Below are positions 1 through 7,694 of a DNA stretch of 64,000 nt, in pieces. The position numbers and the translations under genes were made by a program. A model generated the notes under the pieces. It searched no databases. It saw only the letters and a program-made list of their open reading frames with translations, and was not told the DNA's origin. Source of the DNA: Chryseobacterium culicis (GTDB lineage: Bacteria; Bacteroidota; Bacteroidia; Flavobacteriales; Weeksellaceae); contig NZ_PCPP01000001.1 of assembly GCF_002979755.1 (NCBI RefSeq), positions 342,665 through 406,664 on the forward strand, given 5' to 3'. The stretch's first letter is position 1. Each line of letters opens with the position of its first letter.

Positions 1-1142
1 TCATTAAAACTTACAGGGTAAATTCCGAAACCAACTTTACCTTCACCGCTGTCTACTTTTTCTTTTAAGATATTGATTCCATTGATATTGGAAGTTCCTT
101 TTACGTAAGAAATAAGTTCAGAGCTATCCGGATCTTCAATTTTCAGGATGTTTTTGAAAATATATTTGTCCAGAAGGTGGTGATCCAGATTGTCAAGAGA
201 CATTTCTTTGGAACGAAGATCGTGCTTCACGTGAAGAGAGTAGAACTTCCCATCCATATACATTGAAATATGGAATTTCTGAGAAGGGTAGTATGATGTT
301 TCTCCTTTTTCATGAATAAGGAAATATTTATCAAGTTCCTTCAGGAAATCTTCGGGAGCGATACCGTTCAGGTCATGTAAGATTCTGTTATAGTCATGAA
401 TCTTAATCGACTGGTTGGAGACAATAAAGCTGTATACAAAGTTGTAAAGCTCTGTACCATTATGCTTTTTGTTTTTCTCCTTGTGGTATTTGGCGTTTAT
501 AGCTGTGGAACCAATTCTGTGGTGTCCGTCTGCAATATAGAATGAATCAATCTGATCTATTACTTCTTTAAACTGCTGTAGTTTCAGACGGTTGTCTATT
601 CTCCAGATCTTGTGTCTGATCCCGATAGAATCCACATGATTGAAAATGGGAACATTTTTTTCCTCGTGGTTCATCAGCAATTCAATTTTTGAATTGGCAG
701 GGTAGGTAAGAAGTACAGGTTCTGCCTGAAGATTTACTTTTTCAAGGTAATGCGCCAGTTTCTCCTTTTTCTGAGGAATGGTACTTTCATGTCTTTTGAT
801 TTTTCCACTCCAGAAATCTTCGATGCTCGCCAATCCCAGAAGTCCTCTGAACACCTGTTTGTTAGGATAGATCTGCTCATAAAGATAGTAGGCAGAATTG
901 TCCTGGACCAATTTCTTTTCGTCCAGAAGTTCTTCAAATGTAGAACGGATCTTTCGCAGGTTCCGGTCAATATCTTTAGATTTACTTACAACATAGGGTT
1001 TAATCATATTGATGTAAGTATTTTCAACTTGAGCTTTCTCTGCAATCTCTTCCTGGGTGAAATTATCCAGTGGATGGGTAGGGAAAGTACTCTCAAAGTC
1101 TCTATGAGGTCTTATTCCACGGAAAGGTTTAAAAACAGGCAT
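1..1142 (-). CDS. DUF1015 family protein, C-terminus cut by window edge
   Basis: The reading frame starts at an ATG complementary to 1140-1142 (MPVFKPFRGIRPHRD) and runs open to the window edge, giving about 380 residues. A conserved stretch reads IADGHHRIGSTAINAKYH, which I recognise from the DUF1015 family; its biochemical role is not established. The gene starts 2 nt after the serA stop codon on the same strand, so it is almost certainly co-transcribed and probably translationally coupled. Association of DUF1015 with serA and serC is familiar in Bacteroidota, which suggests a link to serine or phosphoserine metabolism, but that is inference. The C-terminal end lies outside the window. Confidence 0.85.
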   Translation of the reverse strand, partial: MPVFKPFRGIRPHRDFESTFPTHPLDNFTQEEIAEKAQVENTYINMIKPYVVSKSKDIDRNLRKIRSTFEELLDEKKLVQDNSAYYLYEQIYPNKQVFRGLLGLASIEDFWSGKIKRHESTIPQKKEKLAHYLEKVNLQAEPVLLTYPANSKIELLMNHEEKNVPIFNHVDSIGIRHKIWRIDNRLKLQQFKEVIDQIDSFYIADGHHRIGSTAINAKYHKEKNKKHNGTELYNFVYSFIVSNQSIKIHDYNRILHDLNGIAPEDFLKELDKYFLIHEKGETSYYPSQKFHISMYMDGKFYSLHVKHDLRSKEMSLDNLDHHLLDKYIFKNILKIEDPDSSELISYVKGTSNINGINILKEKVDSGEGKVGFGIYPVSFN

Positions 1143-1144
1143 AT

Positions 1145-2110
1145 TTATCTTATAGTTTCTTTTTGTAGCTTAATAATTTGTTCTGCAAGTTCGATACCGA
1201 TTTTTTCTTGCGCATCCACTGTGTTACCACCTACGTGAGGGGATAGTGATAATGCGGGGTTCATCAGTAAAGGGAGTTCCGGGCTTGGTTCGTTTTCAAA
1301 AACATCCAAAGCAGCTCCGGCTATTTTTCCTGACTCGATAAAATCAATCAGTGTCACTTCATTAATGACACCTCCTCTTGCAGTATTTACAATATAGACT
1401 CCATCTTTCATTTTTTCAAACTGAGGGGTATCTATAATATACTCATTCGTTTTCGGCGTATTGATACTGATGAAATCTGCATCTTTAAGGAATGCATCCA
1501 TATCATTGGTGGAAGTGATTTCAAAATTTACCGACTGTCCATCGAAGAAATTCAGAGTAAGAACTTCTGTCTTAGGGCTTCTTGTCAGAACGGTAACTTT
1601 CATTCCTAAAGCAATTCCTATTTTGATTACTTCCTGGCCAATACTTCCAAAGCCGATTACTCCTAATGTTTTTCCTGAAAGTTCATACGCATTGCTGAAT
1701 GACTTTTTCATGGCGTTGAAATGAGTTTCTCCTTCCAAAGGCATCAGTCTGTTCGATTCGTGAAGGAATCTTGCCAGTGAAATGAAATGTCCGAAAACCA
1801 ATTCTGCCACTGATTTTGATGATGCGGTAGGTGTATTGATTATTTTAATGCCTTTGCTTTTGGCATATTCCACATCAATATTGTCCATTCCGATACCGCC
1901 TCTTCCGATAATTTTAAGGTTCGGGCATGCATCAATCAGATCCTGTCTCACTTTCGTTGCACTTCTTACCAGAAGAACATCCACATTATTATCGTTGATA
2001 AAATTAATAACGTGATCCTGAGCCACTCTATTGTCCAGAATTTCAATTCCGGCTTCTTTTAGAGCATTTTCTCCTGCTTTTGAAATTCCGTCGTTTGCTA
2101 AAACTTTCAT
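1145..2110 (-). CDS. serA: D-3-phosphoglycerate dehydrogenase (short form)
   Basis: Predicted to oxidise 3-phosphoglycerate to 3-phosphohydroxypyruvate with NAD+, the first step of serine synthesis, in the cytoplasm. At 321 residues it has the two-domain D-2-hydroxyacid dehydrogenase fold without the C-terminal ACT regulatory domain of longer SerA proteins. The nucleotide-binding loop GFGSIG is at residues 153-158. The catalytic triad is visible as Arg245 (NTARGG), Glu274 (FENEP) and His292 (SPHVGG). It lies 124 nt downstream of serC and 2 nt upstream of a DUF1015 gene. Other hydroxyacid dehydrogenases share the fold; the serC neighbour makes the phosphoglycerate assignment strong. Lack of an ACT domain suggests it is not feedback-inhibited by serine in the usual way. 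Confidence 0.92.
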   Translation of the reverse strand: MKVLANDGISKAGENALKEAGIEILDNRVAQDHVINFINDNNVDVLLVRSATKVRQDLIDACPNLKIIGRGGIGMDNIDVEYAKSKGIKIINTPTASSKSVAELVFGHFISLARFLHESNRLMPLEGETHFNAMKKSFSNAYELSGKTLGVIGFGSIGQEVIKIGIALGMKVTVLTRSPKTEVLTLNFFDGQSVNFEITSTNDMDAFLKDADFISINTPKTNEYIIDTPQFEKMKDGVYIVNTARGGVINEVTLIDFIESGKIAGAALDVFENEPSPELPLLMNPALSLSPHVGGNTVDAQEKIGIELAEQIIKLQKETIR

Positions 2111-2124
2111 GAGTTATTTGATTT

Positions 2125-2215
2125 AAAGATTGAAAAAATTAAATATTTCAACATTTTAAAACTGGGGCGCAAATTAATAAATTTTAATGAACTGCCTTTA
2201 ATTCTTTCAATCTTT
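2125..2215. repeat. Inverted repeat between serC and serA
   Basis: The 11-base arm AAAGATTGAAA at 2125-2135 is matched by its exact reverse complement at 2205-2215, about 69 nt apart, in very AT-rich DNA. The arms are followed by similar AAATT/AATTT stretches. It may be a degenerate member of the AT-rich intergenic hairpins seen elsewhere in the window, or simply a spacer; no function is evident. Confidence 0.4.
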
Positions 2216-2234
2216 GAATTTTTTAATGTTTAAT

Positions 2235-3299
2235 TTATTTGATAGACTTCATTACATCCACCAAAACCTGTACACTTTCAATAGGTAAGGCATTGTATAA
2301 GCTAGCTCTGTATCCGCCTAAGCTTCTGTGTCCGTTTAATCCACTGATACCTGCAGCTTTCCATGCATTGTCAAATTCTTCTTTCTTGCTTTCATTTGTA
2401 ATTTTGAAAGAAACATTCATCAATGAACGGTCTTCTTTTACGCAGAAAGTTTCGAATAGCGGATTGCTGTCGATTTCATCATATAAAAGCTTGGCTTTGG
2501 CTTCATTTCTCTGTTCTGCAGCAGCAATTCCTCCGTTTTTTTCAAGATACTGAAGGGTAAGTAAAGAAGCATATACAGGGAATACCGGTGGAGTATTGTA
2601 CATGGATTCTTTAGCGATGTGCTGAGAATAATCCAGGATAGAAAACATATTTTCTCTTCCTGTTTTACCAAGGATTTCTTTTTTTATCACTACCAAAGTA
2701 ACTCCTGCAGGTCCCATATTCTTTTGAGCACCGGCATAGATCAGATCAAACTTGGAGAAATCCAGTTGTCTTGAGAAAATATCAGAACTCATATCACATA
2801 CCATCAGGGTATCCACTTCAGGGAAAGATTTCATTTGAGTTCCGTAGATTGTGTTGTTGGAAGTACAGTGGAAATAATCATATTCTGCACCTACCGTATA
2901 GTCTTTAGGAATAAAAGAATAGTTTTCTTCTTTTGAAGAGCCTACTACATCTACCGTTCCTACTTTTTTTGCTTCTTTGATGGCTCCGGCTGCCCATGTT
3001 CCTGTATCCAGGTAAGCTGCTTTTCCACCTACTTTCATCAGGTTGTAAGGAACCATTGCAAACTGCAGGCTGGCACCTCCTCCTAAATAAAGTACTTCAT
3101 AATCATCCCCAAGATTCATCAATCTTTTTACAATGGCACGCGCTTCATCCATTACAGCAACGAAATCCTTGCTTCTGTGGGAGATTTCAAGAAGAGACAA
3201 TCCGATACCGTTAAAGTCCAGGATAGCCTGTGCTGATTTTTCAAATACCTCTTGAGGTAAAATACATGGTCCTGCGCTGAAGTTGTGCTTTTTGTTCAT
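2235..3299 (-). CDS. serC: Phosphoserine aminotransferase
   Basis: A PLP-dependent class V aminotransferase of 354 residues, predicted to convert 3-phosphohydroxypyruvate plus glutamate to O-phosphoserine plus 2-oxoglutarate. The N-terminal motif NFSAGPCILP is characteristic of SerC. The PLP-binding lysine is Lys193 in YAGAQKNMGPAG, and the C-terminal HRSLGGYRASLYNA carries the phosphate-binding His and Arg. The length is normal for the family. It is first in the run serC, serA, DUF1015 on the minus strand. Together with SerA it covers two of the three steps to serine; no phosphoserine phosphatase gene is in the window. Confidence 0.95.
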   Translation of the reverse strand: MNKKHNFSAGPCILPQEVFEKSAQAILDFNGIGLSLLEISHRSKDFVAVMDEARAIVKRLMNLGDDYEVLYLGGGASLQFAMVPYNLMKVGGKAAYLDTGTWAAGAIKEAKKVGTVDVVGSSKEENYSFIPKDYTVGAEYDYFHCTSNNTIYGTQMKSFPEVDTLMVCDMSSDIFSRQLDFSKFDLIYAGAQKNMGPAGVTLVVIKKEILGKTGRENMFSILDYSQHIAKESMYNTPPVFPVYASLLTLQYLEKNGGIAAAEQRNEAKAKLLYDEIDSNPLFETFCVKEDRSLMNVSFKITNESKKEEFDNAWKAAGISGLNGHRSLGGYRASLYNALPIESVQVLVDVMKSIK

Positions 3300-3372
3300 A
3301 TTTTATTTTTTTTGATGCTTCCGGATTTTACATTCCTTCTGCTTTATTTTTGGTTAAATGAGAGTTTGGGTC

Positions 3373-3403
3373 AAAAAAAGCCGCCTCACAGATCATGAGA
3401 CGG
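3373..3403 (-). terminator. Rho-independent terminator of the ferredoxin gene
   Basis: On the minus strand CCGTCTCA, a 7-nt loop and TGAGGCGG form an 8-bp stem with one G-U pair, followed by seven T residues. It starts 8 nt after the ferredoxin stop codon and separates that gene from serC. Confidence 0.85.
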
Positions 3404-3410
3404 AATTTTT

Positions 3411-3761
3411 TTATTCGCCGTGTAAGAATGCTTTTTTATTAAGAAGAGCATCTTCTGATTCTACGTGATCCTCGTCAGGTACGCAGCAGTCTACAGGACA
3501 TACAGCAGCACACTGAGGTTCTTCATGGAATCCTTTACATTCTGTACATTTATCAGTTACAATGAAGTATACGTCATCACTTACAGGTTCCTGTGGAGCG
3601 TTGGCATCTACAGTAAGTCCCGACGGCATCGTAATAGTACCTTGAAGAGCCGTTCCGTCAGAAGCTTTCCAATCTACAGCTCCTTCATATATTGCATTAT
3701 TTGGACATTCCGGTTCGCAAGCCCCGCAGTTAATGCATTCATCAGTTATTTTAATAGCCAT
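3411..3761 (-). CDS. 4Fe-4S dicluster ferredoxin
   Basis: A 116-residue soluble electron carrier. The first cluster motif is C9-I-N-C12-G-A-C15-E-P-E-C19-P. The second is CTECKGFHEEPQCAAVCP, with an eight-residue insertion between the second and third cysteines, as in Chromatium/Allochromatium-type 2[4Fe-4S] ferredoxins. About 50 residues separate the motifs, more than in clostridial ferredoxins. It is monocistronic, with its own terminator, and diverges from the LuxC-like acyl-CoA reductase 59 nt away. A TAnnTTTG match (TAATTTTG, complement of 3785-3792) lies just upstream but has no well-spaced -33 box. The redox partner is unknown. Confidence 0.92.
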   Translation of the reverse strand: MAIKITDECINCGACEPECPNNAIYEGAVDWKASDGTALQGTITMPSGLTVDANAPQEPVSDDVYFIVTDKCTECKGFHEEPQCAAVCPVDCCVPDEDHVESEDALLNKKAFLHGE

Positions 3762-3820
3762 CGCTAATTTTTTTTAAATTTGCACAAAATTACAAAATAT
3801 TCCCCAATTTTAAAGTAATT

Positions 3821-4855
3821 ATGAATACCGAAAATCAAGTTTTAGGACTTATTAAATTAAGTGATTATATAAAAGCGTTTTTAGCGAAGAAACCGGAAGA
3901 TCACAATGAAGATGATGTTGATATTGAATTATTGTTAAAAAGATCTGAAATAGAAAATCCGTGGTTTACCATTGATAATCAGAAATTTGCTTTACAGCAA
4001 TGGACAGATCTTTTGACTGAAGAGAACATCAAAAACTGGCTTGAAAATTATTCCATCTCTAAAATTTCAAAAAGAGTTGGACTTATTTTAGCCGGAAATA
4101 TCCCTTTGGTAGGGTTTCACGATGTGATTTCTGTTGTTTTGAGCAATCATATTCCTGTGATTAAGCTGTCTTCAAAGGACAAGTATATAATTCCGTTTTT
4201 ATTAAAGAAATGGAGTGCGTTTTCTAATGAAAATGTAACTTTTGAATTTGTAGAAAAATTAGAAAATTTTGATGCCGTTATTGCTACAGGAAGTAACAAT
4301 ACTGCGAGATATCTTGAATATTATTTTAAAAATCATTTAAGTATTATCCGCAAAAACAGAACTTCTGTTGCTGTGCTGAAGGGTGATGAAACGAATGAGG
4401 AACTGCAGTTATTAGCAAAAGATATTTTCCAGTATTTTGGATTAGGATGCAGAAATGTAACGAGAATTTTTATTCCGAAAGATTTTGTGATTGACAGACT
4501 GTTTGAAAACTTTCTAGGTTTCCAGGATATTATCAATCATAATAAATATGCCAACAATTATGACTATAACCGAGCTGTTTATCTTTTAAATCAGGATAAA
4601 TTCTGGGATAATAATTTTGTGATGCTGAAAGAAGATGATAAACTGTTTAGCCCGCTTTCTGTAATTAATTTCAGCAGATATGAATCTTTGGATGATGTAA
4701 AAGCTTTTATTGCAGAAAATGAAGAAAATATTCAATGTGTAGTGGCAAAAGAAGACGTAGGATTGAATGCAATAGCTTTTGGTGAAGCACAAAATCCAGG
4801 CCTGGACACCTACGCTGATAATGTAGATACAATGAAATTTTTAGAACTGGTCTGA
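3821..4855 (+). CDS. Acyl-CoA reductase, LuxC-like
   Basis: A 344-residue protein of the LuxC/acyl-CoA reductase family (aldehyde dehydrogenase-related fold), predicted to reduce an activated fatty acyl group to aldehyde with NADPH. LILAGNIPLVGFHD near residue 95 and TGSNNTARY near residue 153 are typical family motifs. FGLGCRNVTRIF near residue 210 holds the likely acyl-accepting cysteine. No LuxD, LuxE or luciferase gene is nearby, so bioluminescence is not implied. It diverges from the ferredoxin gene and is followed by a small secreted protein and a BI-1 membrane protein on the same strand. The physiological substrate is not known. Confidence 0.8.
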   Translation: MNTENQVLGLIKLSDYIKAFLAKKPEDHNEDDVDIELLLKRSEIENPWFTIDNQKFALQQWTDLLTEENIKNWLENYSISKISKRVGLILAGNIPLVGFHDVISVVLSNHIPVIKLSSKDKYIIPFLLKKWSAFSNENVTFEFVEKLENFDAVIATGSNNTARYLEYYFKNHLSIIRKNRTSVAVLKGDETNEELQLLAKDIFQYFGLGCRNVTRIFIPKDFVIDRLFENFLGFQDIINHNKYANNYDYNRAVYLLNQDKFWDNNFVMLKEDDKLFSPLSVINFSRYESLDDVKAFIAENEENIQCVVAKEDVGLNAIAFGEAQNPGLDTYADNVDTMKFLELV

Positions 4856-4893
4856 TTTTCGTATCTTCCATCACTTATTTCACCAGAACAAAA

Positions 4894-5340
4894 ATGAATA
4901 CTATGAGAAAATTATTGCTCGGACTTGCTCTTGTAGGCGGACAGTTGATTTTTGCACAGAAAGTAACGGGTGCAAAGGTTGAAAACAGTCCCAAAAAAGA
5001 GCAACAGGCCAGTATAAGTAAGGAAAAGATCAGTTTGTATAATGATAACTTCCTTAAGTTTATTGATGCTTTACAAGCTTCTGACCGTAAGACTATTGAT
5101 GGATTGCTTTCTGAGAAAGTGAAGGAAATTGTAACGGACAATGTTCTTAAAAAAGTTAAAGATGGCATTGATCCCAATAAAAAGCTTGAAATCTTAAAAG
5201 CAGGATATTACAAGACAATGGATGGTTTGAATCATCCGAGTATTAAATATAAATATGCAGGAGAATCATCTTCCAAAGAGGCTATTACAGCTGTATTTGA
5301 AGATGATGGAAAGATTTTAGGGGTATTGCCTGCGAAATAA
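4894..5340 (+). CDS. Small secreted protein of unknown function
   Basis: A 148-residue protein with a signal peptide (LLLGLALVGGQLIFAQ, predicted cut after Ala-Gln) and a lysine-rich mature part. I do not recognise a defined family. The mature region looks like a small alpha+beta fold with a lipocalin- or NTF2-like size (inference only). A second in-frame ATG at 4903 would give a shorter n-region. It sits 38 nt after the acyl-CoA reductase and 32 nt before the BI-1 gene, so the three may form one transcript ending at the terminator near 6095. Confidence 0.75.
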   Translation: MNTMRKLLLGLALVGGQLIFAQKVTGAKVENSPKKEQQASISKEKISLYNDNFLKFIDALQASDRKTIDGLLSEKVKEIVTDNVLKKVKDGIDPNKKLEILKAGYYKTMDGLNHPSIKYKYAGESSSKEAITAVFEDDGKILGVLPAK

Positions 5341-5372
5341 ACTTATTTTCGATTAAATAAAAAATATTAACT

Positions 5373-6062
5373 ATGATGACAGATGTTTTAGTCGCTCATT
5401 CTTCGGATGTGGAGAAAGCGAATTTTTACAAGAAGACGTATTTGCATGTTGCTTTATCGATTCTTGCTTTTATTGGAGTTGAAACGATATTATTAAAAAC
5501 TGTTCCGGCAGAACTGATTGCAATGATGTTTGGTCAGAGATATATCTGGTTATTGATCATTGGAGTTTTCTGGTTAGCTTCTGTTTTGGCTTCAAAATGG
5601 TCTCTTTCACAAAGTAAATCCACTCAGTATCTGGGATTAGGATTTTATATCTTGCTGGAAGCGATTATCTTCATGCCGCTGCTTTTTATTGCAACAAATA
5701 TTGAAGGGGGAGCTAATGTGATTTTCCAGGCTGCGACCTTAACAATTGCTATGTTTGCGGGTATTTCAGCAGTAGCATTTACCTCTAAAAGAGACTTTTC
5801 TTTCTTAAGAAATATCATTGTAATCGGTGGATTTATTTCAATCGGACTGATTGTTGGAGGAATGATCTTTGGTTTTAACCTTGGGCTGTGGTTTTCAGTA
5901 GGGATGGTAATCCTTGCTTCGGCTACCATTTTATATCAGACTAGTAAATTGAAAGATTCATATGGTACCAACCAGTATGTTGGAGCAGCATTACAGCTTT
6001 TTGCCTCCATTATGCTTTTGTTCTGGTATATCCTAAATATTCTGATGAGCAGAAGAAACTAA
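5373..6062 (+). CDS. Bax inhibitor-1/YccA family membrane protein
   Basis: A 229-residue integral membrane protein with about seven hydrophobic segments beginning near residue 24 (HVALSILAFIGVETILL) and ending with LQLFASIMLLFWYILNIL close to the C-terminus, the usual arrangement for the BI-1 (TMBIM) family. Bacterial members such as YccA are linked to FtsH protease modulation, and BsYetJ is a pH-sensitive calcium leak channel; which applies here cannot be told from sequence. ATG codons at 5373 and 5376 are both possible. It is the last gene before a strong terminator. Confidence 0.85.
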   Translation: MMTDVLVAHSSDVEKANFYKKTYLHVALSILAFIGVETILLKTVPAELIAMMFGQRYIWLLIIGVFWLASVLASKWSLSQSKSTQYLGLGFYILLEAIIFMPLLFIATNIEGGANVIFQAATLTIAMFAGISAVAFTSKRDFSFLRNIIVIGGFISIGLIVGGMIFGFNLGLWFSVGMVILASATILYQTSKLKDSYGTNQYVGAALQLFASIMLLFWYILNILMSRRN

Positions 6063-6094
6063 TTGATAAATTATTTTAGCTTTTAAATAATAGT

Positions 6095-6122
6095 CCCGGT
6101 GATTCTTCATCGGGATTTTTTT
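6095..6122 (+). terminator. Rho-independent terminator after the BI-1 gene
   Basis: CCCGGTGA and TCATCGGG form an 8-bp stem with one G-U pair and a TTCT loop, followed directly by a run of T residues. It lies 33 nt past the BI-1 stop codon. Confidence 0.88.
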
Positions 6123-6180
6123 ATATACATGATTTTTTAAACACGAATTGCACAAATGTTTTCACGAATAACACGAATTC

Positions 6181-6250
6181 AATAGGAACGGGCTTTAGCT
6201 CATTTACTTAAAAAAACCATTATCTATTGGTTTTGCCGAAACTTATAAGT
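6181..6250. repeat. Double-palindrome element, copy A
   Basis: Reads AATAGGAACGGGCTTTAGCT, then about 35 nt, then GGTTTTGCCGAAACTTATAA. The first palindrome is partly degraded compared with copies D and E. Confidence 0.7.
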
Positions 6251-6388
6251 TTCCCACAGATTCTACAGATTGACACGGATGCTTGCGTATATTTATTTGT
6301 GTTATTTGTGAAGGAATATTTGTGTTACTTGTGGTTTTGAAAAATTAAATATAAAGTTCGCAAATGTTTTCACGAATAACATGAATTC

Positions 6389-6459
6389 AATAGGAGAGGG
6401 CTTTAGTCTGTTTACTTAAAAAAACATTATCTATAGGTTTTATCCGAAACTTATAAGTA
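6389..6459. repeat. Double-palindrome element, copy B
   Basis: AATAGGAGAGGGCTTTAGTC followed after about 35 nt by GGTTTTATCCGAAACTTATA. It is a degenerate copy within the second tandem unit. Confidence 0.7.
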
Positions 6460-6594
6460 TCCCACAGATTCCACAGATTGACACGGATGCTTGCGTATAT
6501 TTATTTGTGAAGGAATATTTGTGTTACTTGTGGTTTTGAAAAATCAAATACAAAGTTCGCAAATGTTTTCACGAATAACATGAATTCAATAAGA

Positions 6595-6670
6595 TCAATA
6601 GGAGCGGGCTTTAGCCTGTTTTATATTGTATAGATACCTTCCAACGGCTTTAGCCAAAACTTATAAGTAT
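6595..6670. repeat. Double-palindrome element, copy C
   Basis: TCAATAGGAGCGGGCTTTAG, then CCTG, and 30 nt later the well-preserved second palindrome CGGCTTTAGCCAAAACTTAT. It is close to copies D and E elsewhere in the window. Confidence 0.8.
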
Positions 6671-7014
6671 CCTGCTGATTTCAAAGATTAACACAAATGA
6701 TTGCATGCGATTTTGATGGATGAATTTCACGTCTTCTATTTGTGAAATTAGTGCAAAAATATTGGTGTTATTTGTGGTTTCAGAAGTAAACCCAAAAAAT
6801 CCTGATGATATTTTCACCGGGATTTTAATTGGATATTCTCTGAGATTTTTTATACAACTTCCAGCTTCATGTGACGGATTAAAGTCCTTTGAAGTACATT
6901 TTAAGTTGAAATAAAAGATTCTTAAAGAATAGAAAAAAGTATAGTAATGAGGAAAACCTCAGGTATTGTATATTGTGTTTTTACCATCTTTTGATTAAAA
7001 ATAACCGCAAGATA

Positions 7015-7263
7015 TTATTTGTCGATTGACCCTAGAACCTTTTGTGCAAAAGAGTTTAAAGCATCTTTTTCACTCATTCCGTTCTGTACATTAGCATGAA
7101 CTTCTAAAGCTCCGCAAATGTTAGTAATTAATTCTCCTGCAACATTTAAGTCTTCTTCGCTTGTTCCTCTGAATTCACAGAAACTTTCCAGTACTTCTAA
7201 TGTTTTTTCAAGATTTTCAGGAGTCTGATTCTGATAAAACTGTCTGATTACGGGTAATTTCAT
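7015..7263 (-). CDS. Small DUF6952-like protein of the peroxiredoxin operon
   Basis: An 82-residue, probably all-helical acidic protein (LPVIRQFYQNQTPENLEKTL at the start). It resembles the small Bacteroidota family I know as DUF6952, found beside thioredoxin and peroxiredoxin genes; the name is from memory. There is one Cys in SFCEFRG and one in NICGAL, but no CxxC motif. The start codon overlaps the thioredoxin stop by one base (TAATG), so translation is coupled. Its position suggests a role in the same thiol-redox system, but no activity can be assigned. Confidence 0.72.
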   Translation of the reverse strand: MKLPVIRQFYQNQTPENLEKTLEVLESFCEFRGTSEEDLNVAGELITNICGALEVHANVQNGMSEKDALNSFAQKVLGSIDK

Positions 7264-7571
7264 TATGCTAATTCGTTAAAAAGGTTAATTAAACTTTCTG
7301 CCTGGTTAGATTGAACCTGGTTGACCAATTCTCCGTTTTTAAAGATGGCGAAAGTAGGTAAGTTGTCTACTTTTGCTAATTTTCTGCTTTCAGGAAGCTT
7401 CTCAGCATCTACATATAAAAATGGGATAGTATCATTTTCAGATGCTAATTTTTTGAATTTTGGCTTCATGATTCTGCAGTTTCCGCACCATGTTGCGCCA
7501 TATTGAACAACTACTTTTTCGTTGTCGTTAACTATATTTTGTAATGTATCTTCGGTTAATTCTGTGTACAT
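7263..7571 (-). CDS. Thioredoxin-like protein with WCGNC active site
   Basis: A 102-residue single-domain thioredoxin fold without signal peptide. The redox motif is W28-C29-G-N-C32, with asparagine in place of the proline of classical WCGPC. The cis-proline loop is present in VDNLPTFAIFKNGE. It lies between the upstream peroxiredoxin gene and the one-base-overlapping DUF6952-like gene, so it is probably the dedicated electron donor to that peroxiredoxin (inference). The non-Pro residue in the motif usually shifts redox potential and pKa, so general thioredoxin function should not be assumed. Confidence 0.88.
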   Translation of the reverse strand: MYTELTEDTLQNIVNDNEKVVVQYGATWCGNCRIMKPKFKKLASENDTIPFLYVDAEKLPESRKLAKVDNLPTFAIFKNGELVNQVQSNQAESLINLFNELA

Positions 7572-7592
7572 AAGTTTATTTTTAAAAAAATA

Positions 7593-7677
7593 AACAATGT
7601 AACAATCTAAAAATTGACCAATCTAACAATTCAAAAAAACTTTTAAAATTGTTATACTGTTAGATTGTTACATTGTT
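7593..7677. repeat. Perfect 18-bp inverted repeat between peroxiredoxin and thioredoxin genes
   Basis: AACAATGTAACAATCTAA at 7593-7610 is the exact reverse complement of 7660-7677, separated by 49 nt that contain further AACAAT/ATTGTT copies. In RNA this could form a long hairpin inside the peroxiredoxin-thioredoxin transcript. There is no U-tract of terminator type after it. Similar TGTAACAAT/ATTGTTACA wording occurs at 60671-60745. Confidence 0.75.
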
Positions 7678-7694
7678 ATATTTAAATTAAGATA

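Larger units (their letters stand above)
6153..6790. repeat. Three tandem copies of a ~200 bp intergenic repeat
   Basis: The unit beginning CAAATGTTTTCACGAATAAC recurs at 6153, 6361 and 6560, periods of 208 and 199 bp. The 9-bp difference is loss of one short internal repeat (an extra GTTATTTGT in copy 1). Copies 1 and 2 are nearly identical through CCCACAGATT, GACACGGATGCTTGCG and GTGTTACTTGTGG; copy 3 diverges in its right half. Each copy contains one of the double-palindrome elements listed separately. The gene-free stretch 6123-7014 holds only these repeats. From 6791 to 7014 I see no gene, only short AT-rich hairpins. A 64-codon open frame at 6720-6914 lies inside repeat DNA and is not credible. 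Confidence 0.85.

Noticed and set aside
750..1238. 162-codon plus-strand frame at the left end
   Set aside because: It runs antisense through the DUF1015 and serA genes; low-complexity, Phe/Ser-rich, no motif.
3821..4855. Bioluminescence (lux) locus
   Set aside because: LuxC-like protein only; no luxA, luxB, luxD or luxE nearby.
6153..6700. Tandem repeats as a CRISPR array
   Set aside because: The units are ~200 bp with no short repeat/unique spacer alternation and no cas genes.
6720..6914. 64-codon open frame in the repeat region
   Set aside because: It lies in degenerate repeat DNA with no promoter, ribosome site or protein-like pattern.
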